From NCBI GenBank assembly GCA_964651515.1, contig CAZYYB010000106.1, positions 1 to 10,572 on the forward strand: 10,572 nucleotides of DNA, read 5' to 3'. This document shows, in pieces, positions 5,814 through 10,572 of the stretch. Each line of letters starts with the position of its first letter. The first letter of the stretch is position 1. Made by a program: the position numbers and the translations under genes. Origin of the DNA: BOG-1184 sp964651515. Its GTDB lineage: Bacteria > Fibrobacterota > Chitinivibrionia > Chitinivibrionales > Chitinispirillaceae. Under the pieces are notes generated by a model. The model worked only from the letters and a program-made list of their open reading frames with translations, made no database searches and was not told the DNA's origin.

Positions 5814-7694
5814 TCATCGGGCGCCGCACACGACCCGGAAACCGTAAAGGTCGTACCGGCTCCTCGGATTGTTCCCGACGCGATACTCCGCGCTGAGGTC
5901 GTCCGCGACGCCGTAGCCGTACCATGACCCGCCGCGCAGCACGCGATAGCTGCCGCTCAAGGGTCCGGTCGGGTTGGTCTGGCTGCCGCCGCCGTAGCCT
6001 CCGTACCAGTCGTTGCACCACTCCCATATGTTCCCGCTCATATCGTATAATCCCCATGCGTTGGGCTTCTTCGTCGCTACCGGCGCCGGGCCGTTCGGCG
6101 AATTATAGTACCAGACCGCATTGCTGTCGATCGCCAGCGTATCCGCAGGAGTAGTCGGCGGGTAGTCCCTCCCCCAGTAGTAATCCGTGGTCGTTCCCGC
6201 CCGGTAAGCGTATTCGTATTCCGCCTCGGTCGGCAGGCGGAAACCGTTCTTCGTCGAATCGATCACCACCGTCGAGTCGATGACGCCGTTATACTCGTAC
6301 ACCGTGTCGAGTCCCGTAGATTTACTGAGTGCGTTGCAGAAAAGGGCGGCGTCGTACCACGATACCTCCTCCACCGGAGAGAGCGCCGTCGACGATCCCC
6401 TGAAGTACGCGGGATTGGTATCCATGACCGCCTGGTACTGCCCCTGCGTCACCAGGGTCGCCGACATGGTAAACGCTCCGAGCGTCACGCTGTGCTGCGG
6501 GCTCGCATTAAAGCCGTTGTTCGAAGAGTCGAAGGTCGTCGTCCGGAAATTCGGCGGGGCGCCGGTTTTGCCGGTCGCGGTAACGGTGAAACTCCAGACG
6601 CCGCCCCAGGGACCTTTGCCATAGGGATCGACGCCGCACACCCGCCAGTAGTAGGTTGAATCAAGTGACAGCAGCGGCATCGCTATCGATGTGCCGCCGA
6701 TGACGGTGTCGATCACCGTCGCAAATGACGAATCGTGTGCAACCTGGAGCCGGTAGGCCGTTGCCGGAGCGCCGGTGCTCCATGAGAGGGTCGGCGCCAC
6801 CGCCACGTTCACGGCACCGCTTGACGGCAACGAGAGTGACGGGGCGGCGGGAAGGGTGCACCCCATCTGAAACGTCCCTGCCGGTATGGCGACCATGGCC
6901 AGAAGTCGCGACGTCATGCCGAACTGCACCGTCAGGGTGCAGGGAACGCTCCACAAACCGTTGGCGTCGCGCGCTTTTGCAATCACCGCCCGCTGCTGGC
7001 CCGCGGCCCCTGGGGGCACCATGGTCTGCCAGGCGGTAGAGAGCGCCGGGCCGCTGTCGTCCCAGGTCCCGTCGCCGAAAAAGTCCCACCAGACCATGGT
7101 AACCGTCGAGTAGCCGAGCCCCTGCGCCGCATTGTCGAGAGCGCATTGCAGAGTGATGGCAGCGGCGGATCCGGGAGCGGGAACGGCGGTGACGCCCACG
7201 GTAACCTTTTTCGGGTTACCCGCGAGCAGGGGCTGCCACTGCTGGGCGGTTACCCTGAAGGCGACGTTCGGGCGGTCCTGCCCGAGTACGCGAAGCTTCA
7301 CCCGGCCGGTCGTACCGCAGGGCACCAGGGAGGTCAGCCCGCTGTCGAGCACCAGGAGCGAATCGCCGAAGAAGCCGGTATCGGCCACGGTTTGCGTATC
7401 GATAATGGTGCCGGTGTCGGGCACGGCCTCCGAGTCAACAGGCTGCGACCAGGCGATTCCGCTGTCGATCGATATTGACGCAGCGCATTGCGCCATGCCC
7501 TCCCCCCTCGGCATGAACGAGAGGTAGAGATCCCGGCTATGCCGCTGGAACAACGTATCTCCCGCGCTATCGGTCACGGTGCTGTCGCTGTTCCATACCG
7601 AATCGACGGTTACCGAGTCCACCTGCAACTGCTGGGCGGACGCCAGGCCTCCGGCGGCCAGGATAAAAAGCGAAAGAAGGCTCCGGGTTTTCAG
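5814..7694 (-). CDS. Secreted FGE-fold protein with PKD-like and inserted Fn3-like domains, 626 aa
   Basis: With a CTG start at 7694 the product begins KTRSLLSLFILAAGGLASA-QQ, a textbook signal peptide. The next start, TTG at 7628, would lose it. A GAGG lies six bases before the CTG. After an Asp/Ser/Thr-rich N-terminal region comes a PKD-like domain (about 163-259, with WWDFFGDGTWDDSG). The formylglycine-generating-enzyme (FGE/sulfatase-modifying) fold follows. Its first strand, AMVAIPAGTFQMG, is at about 266-278 and the rest at 398-626 (PQHSVTL, VTQGQY, GFRLPTEAEYEYAYRAG, NIWEWCNDWY, RGGSW, GFRVVC). Between them sits an Fn3-like domain (about 284-373, ending VWSFTV). The Cys pair that binds copper in true FGE, just after GGS, is absent, so it is probably not a sulfatase activator. 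It has no C-terminal sorting domain. It may be a surface or binding protein. Confidence 0.85.
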   Translation of the reverse strand: MKTRSLLSLFILAAGGLASAQQLQVDSVTVDSVWNSDSTVTDSAGDTLFQRHSRDLYLSFMPRGEGMAQCAASISIDSGIAWSQPVDSEAVPDTGTIIDTQTVADTGFFGDSLLVLDSGLTSLVPCGTTGRVKLRVLGQDRPNVAFRVTAQQWQPLLAGNPKKVTVGVTAVPAPGSAAAITLQCALDNAAQGLGYSTVTMVWWDFFGDGTWDDSGPALSTAWQTMVPPGAAGQQRAVIAKARDANGLWSVPCTLTVQFGMTSRLLAMVAIPAGTFQMGCTLPAAPSLSLPSSGAVNVAVAPTLSWSTGAPATAYRLQVAHDSSFATVIDTVIGGTSIAMPLLSLDSTYYWRVCGVDPYGKGPWGGVWSFTVTATGKTGAPPNFRTTTFDSSNNGFNASPQHSVTLGAFTMSATLVTQGQYQAVMDTNPAYFRGSSTALSPVEEVSWYDAALFCNALSKSTGLDTVYEYNGVIDSTVVIDSTKNGFRLPTEAEYEYAYRAGTTTDYYWGRDYPPTTPADTLAIDSNAVWYYNSPNGPAPVATKKPNAWGLYDMSGNIWEWCNDWYGGYGGGSQTNPTGPLSGSYRVLRGGSWYGYGVADDLSAEYRVGNNPRSRYDLYGFRVVCGAR

Positions 7695-7706
7695 TGCCTA
7701 CCTCGC
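7692..7706 (-). promoter_or_regulatory. Non-ATG (CTG) start with GAGG ribosome binding site
   Basis: On the - strand the order is GCGAGG, TAG (stop of the preceding gene), GCA, CTG, AAA. The CTG opens a full signal peptide in the frame of the FGE-fold protein, with no ATG, GTG or TTG between the TAG and residue 23. Either CTG is used as start or the base is a sequence error for ATG/GTG/TTG. Confidence 0.5.
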
Positions 7707-8093
7707 CTTCCAGAACCGGGTGGTCAGCACCAGGCGACCGTTCACTTCGAGCCTTGCGAAATAGACGCCGTTGCCGAGGTCGGGCCTGACCGCAACCATC
7801 GACGCTCCGCTGAAATCGGCGGACTGAACTCTCCTGCCCTCAAGGTTGTAGATGGCGATGCGGCCAGCGCCCCGAATACCGGTCACGCCGATGCGGATAC
7901 CGTTCTGCGTGGTCACGAGCATATGCGGAGCGACCGAGGCGACCCTCTTCACGTAACGGACCGCGGACGATCCCGGCCCGGCCGTGGCTCCGGCGGTCAG
8001 GGTGAATACGCCGGTCTGGCCCGACGCCTGAAAATATTGCTGTGCACTCGCGCAGAGCGCAAAAAAACAGAGAATCGAAAAAACTTTTCGCAT
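7698..8093 (-). CDS. Small secreted protein made mainly of a sorting-like domain, 131 aa
   Basis: The ATG at 8093 gives MRKVFSILCFFALCASA-QQ, a clear signal peptide cut after about residue 17; the longer in-frame start at 8162 hides it and is rejected. A short Gly/Ala/Thr linker region follows (about 18-45). The C-terminal half (about 64-131) has GRIAIYNLEGRRV, LGNGVYFARLEVNG and a basic end TRFWKAR. This is the pattern of C-terminal domains of type IX-secreted or FlgD-like proteins ('hxhYNxxGxxV ... hxxGxYhhRhxxxGxxxxxKhhh'). Such domains normally sit at the end of large enzymes; here almost nothing precedes it. The gene is directly followed, in the same frame, by the FGE-fold gene after its TAG. 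It may be a small surface protein or a gene shortened by deletion. Confidence 0.75.
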   Translation of the reverse strand: MRKVFSILCFFALCASAQQYFQASGQTGVFTLTAGATAGPGSSAVRYVKRVASVAPHMLVTTQNGIRIGVTGIRGAGRIAIYNLEGRRVQSADFSGASMVAVRPDLGNGVYFARLEVNGRLVLTTRFWKAR

Positions 8094-8287
8094 GAAGTCG
8101 CCTATCTGCAGGGGAGCATGGACCACACCCGAGGGATCGGGCCGTCCGGCAATGCCGACCATTAAAAATTATTCTGCGCGGACCGGCGCATCCAGCCGCA
8201 GGGCACACGAATCCCTATTAAAGAAGAATTCGTGCCGGCATGGCCGATTGTTATCGAAGAACCGCAACGCCGCCTCTAAGTCCGGCC

Positions 8288-8620
8288 TTACCGAACCACG
8301 AAGTTCCCCTCATCCATCTCATGGAGGTTGCGGAGGAAACGGTAGCGGTAGCATCCCCGGGCCAGATTCCTGCACGCGAGGTGCAGCGCTTCGGCTTTCG
8401 ACGACGAGGCGGCGAAGGGCGAGTGGACGACCTGTCGGCCGGTCGGGGCGTAGACGGCCAAAGTGCCCTCGTAACCCAAAGTTACCGGCACGAACCGCAC
8501 CGGAGTGCCGGCCACGCCGGTGGAGGCGGTGGTAAAGCTCCAGGCACTTTCACCATAGGAAATGACGGGTGCAACCGCCACGTTTGTCGCATTATTGGAA
8601 GGCGAGAGGAGAGACGGCAC
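8288..8620 (-). pseudogene. Remnant of an Fn3 plus sorting-domain surface protein
   Basis: The frame is open from about 8660 but has no ribosome binding site, no signal peptide and only a GTG at 8620. It begins with the typical Fn3 opening GVPSLLSPSNNATNVAVAP, close to SLPSSGAVNVAVAPTLSW of the FGE-fold protein downstream. After ISY it jumps straight to ESAWSFTT, the last strand of the same domain, so about 60 residues of the domain centre are missing in frame. The end (EGTLAVYAPTGRQV, NLARGCYRYRF, GNFVVR) resembles the sorting-like domain of the 131-aa protein. Upstream coding sequence is lost, and the serpin promoter region begins where it should continue. I read it as a decayed C-terminal piece of a related large protein. 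Expression is unlikely. Confidence 0.65.
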
Positions 8621-8646
8621 GCCCGGCCGGTCCCCCCATCGAAAAG

Positions 8647-8675
8647 TTGCAGTATATGATACATTGTATTATATA
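8647..8675 (+). promoter_or_regulatory. Candidate promoter of the serpin gene
   Basis: TTGCAG (8647-8652), a 17-base spacer, and TATATA (8670-8675). The -10 matches in four of six bases and the -35 in three. The leader would be about 55 bases, with a good ribosome binding site at 8723. The spacer and -10 are occupied by the palindrome at 8653-8675, so binding there would block transcription. Confidence 0.35.
8653..8675. repeat. Near-perfect 23-bp palindrome upstream of the serpin gene
   Basis: Arms TATATgATACA and TGTATtATATA flank a single central T; ten of eleven base pairs match, the exception being g8658/t8670. The size and symmetry resemble an operator for a dimeric regulator. It lies about 60 bases before the serpin start codon and overlaps its candidate -10. 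AT-richness raises the risk of chance. Confidence 0.45.
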
Positions 8676-8734
8676 TAAAGATTGCACCCATTATCCCCCT
8701 CATATTCTCACCCCGATTCCATGAGGAGCCGGTC

Positions 8735-10066
8735 ATGATCTCCCGCTTTCTCACGCTGCCGCTGGTACTGTCGCTATTCCTTGCCGTATTGGAAATCGGC
8801 TGCAGTAATAAAGGCAACAATCCCTTCGGTCCGGGAACAACCGATTCGTACGGCATTTTTACCCAGCAGCAGGGATCGATTACGCTGAAAAAGTATTCGG
8901 GCGGACGAGACTCGACCCCCGCGGTTTCCGATTCCGCCCTTTTGGCCCTGGTCCAGGGCAACACCACATTTGCAATAGACCTGTATAACAAGCTGGTAAC
9001 CGGCACGGTCAATACGTTTTTCTCACCGTACTCGATGTCGACCGCCCTTGCAATGACCTGGGGCGGGGCGGAGGGACAGACCGCGCAGGACATGGCGACG
9101 GTCCTGCATTTTCCCGGCCCGCTGGCTGCACTGCACCAGGAGTGGGACGCGCTGGACCTTGCGCTGACGGCGCACGCCGCCACCGCGGGGTTCGAGCTGC
9201 ACATAGTTAACCAGGTCTGGGGCGAAAAGACCATGGCTTTCCTCCCCGATTACATTAAACTGCTGACTATTAACTATGGCGCGCCGCTGCTCCTGCTCGA
9301 CTTTATCAACTCTCCCGATCCGTCCCGGCAGGAGATCAACGCCTGGGTTGGCGCTCAAACGCAGCAGCAGATACAAAACCTCATTCCCCAGGGCGGCATC
9401 GACACGACGACCCGGCTGGTTTTAACCAACGCCATTTACTTCAAGGCACAGTGGGCCGACACGTTCCAGGCCGAGAATACCGATAGCCGGATTTTTTATC
9501 GTTCCGATGCCGACTCCATCGCCGTAAATTTCATGAACCGCGTCGGGAGTTACGCCTATTATGCGGATAGCGAATTCAGCGCCGTCAAGCTGCCCTACAA
9601 GGGCAACGCGACCTCGATGCTTATTATACTTCCGGCAAAGGATCAGATGGCGCAGGTGGCATCGGGCATTTCGACCGCCTTTTTGGGCGCGGTGCGGAGT
9701 TCACTGCAATCGACCGATCTTTCGATCTCGCTGCCGAAATTTTCCTTCTCCACCGGATCGATCGCGATGTCGGCGCCGCTTATATCGCTCGGCATGGCCT
9801 CGGCCTTCAGTGGCACTGCGGATTTTTCAGGAATCGACGGGTTGCACGACCTGCGCATCAAAGAGGTGTATCACAAGGCCTATGTAGCAGTCAATGAATA
9901 TGGTACGACCGCGGCGGCGGCAACGGCGGTCGTCGTCAAGGCCGGCGCCGTAGCTCCTTCGCCGATTTCCTTTTTTGCCGACCGGCCGTTTATCTTCCTG
10001 ATTTGCGACGAGCCCACCGGGGCGGTACTCTTCATGGGTGAGCTGGTCGATCCGAGTCAGGACTGA
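8735..10066 (+). CDS. Serpin (serine/cysteine protease inhibitor), probable lipoprotein, 443 aa
   Basis: Serpins trap proteases by cleavage of an exposed loop. The N-terminus has a hydrophobic signal (4-19) ending LEIG-C23, a somewhat atypical lipobox, so the protein is likely anchored in a membrane and faces outside the cytoplasm. A short linker (24-60) precedes the serpin fold. Serpin marks seen are NTFFSPYSMSTALAM (93-107), TRLVLTNAIYFKAQW (226-240), AVKLPYKG, LPKFSFSTG, FSGI and RPFIFLI...GAVLFMGEL near the end. The reactive loop runs from Glu388: the hinge GTTAAAATA (390-398) has the small residues needed for loop insertion, so it should be inhibitory. Aligned by length to antithrombin, the P1-P1' pair is Gly404-Ala405. 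The start at 8735 has GAGGAG six bases before it. It is convergent with the radical SAM gene, five bases apart. Confidence 0.93.
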   Translation: MISRFLTLPLVLSLFLAVLEIGCSNKGNNPFGPGTTDSYGIFTQQQGSITLKKYSGGRDSTPAVSDSALLALVQGNTTFAIDLYNKLVTGTVNTFFSPYSMSTALAMTWGGAEGQTAQDMATVLHFPGPLAALHQEWDALDLALTAHAATAGFELHIVNQVWGEKTMAFLPDYIKLLTINYGAPLLLLDFINSPDPSRQEINAWVGAQTQQQIQNLIPQGGIDTTTRLVLTNAIYFKAQWADTFQAENTDSRIFYRSDADSIAVNFMNRVGSYAYYADSEFSAVKLPYKGNATSMLIILPAKDQMAQVASGISTAFLGAVRSSLQSTDLSISLPKFSFSTGSIAMSAPLISLGMASAFSGTADFSGIDGLHDLRIKEVYHKAYVAVNEYGTTAAAATAVVVKAGAVAPSPISFFADRPFIFLICDEPTGAVLFMGELVDPSQD

Positions 10067-10071
10067 AAACC

Positions 10072-10572
10072 TTATACTGTCAATATCGCTTCCGGCACCA
10101 ATTCCATCGCCGGCTCCGCCGTCCTCCCGAACAATTCCGCCTCCAGTTGCGGGAGTCGCAGGGCATCCGATTTCGCGCACTGCCTGATGCCGATATTCAT
10201 GGCCAGGTTGAGTAAGGGGTGCGACAGATTGAAGGGAATCTTCCTGATGATCGCCGACAGGGAGCTGAATTCCCGCTTCGTCCAGATTTCGCCGGCCTGC
10301 AGTTCGTAGGGTGTCATATTCTTCGGTTTGAAAACGACCGTGGAGTGGTCGTAATATTTCCAGTTTTCGGTCAGGAGACGCCCCTCGCCCTTCAACTGCC
10401 GGTACACCGCGGTCCCGGGATAGGGAGTCAGGATGTTGAACGATGCGGTGCCGATTTTATAGCGCTGGAGGAACTCGAGGGTTTCGGGAAAGATCGCCGG
10501 GGTATCGTCATCGAAGCCGAAGACGAATGAGGCATGGAAATGGATTCCCATGCCTTTTATTTTTTTCACCGC
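10072..10572 (-). CDS. Radical SAM protein with B12-binding-type architecture, C-terminal part (partial)
   Basis: Only the last 166 residues are in the window; the gene runs off the right edge, and the GTG at 10569 is probably internal. The segment HFHASFVFGFDDDT, then FNILTPYPGTAVYRQL, GRLL..NWKYYDHSTVVFKPKNMTPYELQAG, is characteristic of the radical SAM barrel end plus the C-terminal helical DUF4070 region. That combination is found in cobalamin-binding radical SAM proteins related to BchE/HpnR-type enzymes. The CxxxCxxC cluster and B12 domain would lie beyond the edge and cannot be checked. Family members often modify lipids, hopanoids or tetrapyrroles; the substrate is unknown here. It ends five bases from the serpin stop on the other strand, with no clear shared terminator between them. 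Confidence 0.85.
   Translation of the reverse strand, partial: AVKKIKGMGIHFHASFVFGFDDDTPAIFPETLEFLQRYKIGTASFNILTPYPGTAVYRQLKGEGRLLTENWKYYDHSTVVFKPKNMTPYELQAGEIWTKREFSSLSAIIRKIPFNLSHPLLNLAMNIGIRQCAKSDALRLPQLEAELFGRTAEPAMELVPEAILTV

Noticed and set aside
5814..7694. FGE-fold protein as an active oxygen-dependent sulfatase activator
   Set aside because: The Cys pair needed for copper binding after the RGGS motif is absent, and the fold is widely used in non-catalytic or differently acting proteins.
5814..8093. The 131-aa gene and the FGE gene read as one protein through the TAG
   Set aside because: A complete signal peptide directly follows the TAG, which makes sense only for a new protein start. 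Read-through would bury it inside a fusion.
8206..8234. Inverted repeat CACGAAT/ATTCGTG between the pseudogene and the 131-aa gene
   Set aside because: Only seven bases pair over a 15-base loop, with no T-run and no clear promoter context; too weak to list as a feature.
8482..9234. A 250-codon - strand frame across the serpin promoter and N-terminus
   Set aside because: It is antisense to the serpin coding start and the pseudogene region in another frame; no domain and no ribosome binding site.

Overview
The window looks like a chromosomal piece of a Gram-negative, probably anaerobic bacterium with many secreted proteins. The best guess, by inference from sequence style only, is Fibrobacterota/Chitinivibrionia or a related uncultured lineage. 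The reasons are an FGE-fold surface protein with Fn3 and PKD-like modules, C-terminal modules resembling type IX-type sorting domains, an oxygen-sensitive type of sulfatase maturase, and a lipoprotein serpin. No rRNA, tRNA, CRISPR array, transposase or phage gene was seen.

Layout. 1-900: one secreted protein of unknown function on the + strand. 900-3770: an AT-richer, gene-sparse stretch. It holds non-coding DNA with small inverted repeats, a doubtful two-helix membrane ORF ending in a strong hairpin, a 76-aa orphan with a good ribosome binding site, and a compact three-gene operon on the - strand. That operon encodes a V4R-like Cys-rich sensory-type protein, a 90-aa unknown and a two-CW-domain protein; all three genes overlap end to start. 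3775-5736: a two-gene - strand operon of a dienelactone-hydrolase-family enzyme followed by an anaerobic sulfatase-maturating radical SAM enzyme. 5814-8660: - strand surface-protein genes. These are a decayed Fn3 plus sorting-domain fragment, a small secreted protein that is almost only a sorting-like domain, and a 626-aa FGE-fold protein with an Fn3-like domain spliced into the FGE fold and an apparent CTG start. 8735-10066: a serpin lipoprotein on the + strand behind a near-perfect 23-bp palindrome. 10072-10572: the C-terminal part of a B12-binding-type radical SAM protein on the - strand, running off the right edge and convergent with the serpin.

How they fit together. Most products at 5814-10066 appear to be exported or surface proteins. 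The sulfatase maturase has all cysteines needed for activity, but no sulfatase lies in the window. The nearby FGE-fold protein lacks the catalytic cysteine pair, so the two are probably not redundant maturases. The most likely undescribed unit is the overlapping three-gene Cys-rich operon at 2074-3330, whose proteins look like small-molecule, redox or metal sensors without an attached output domain.
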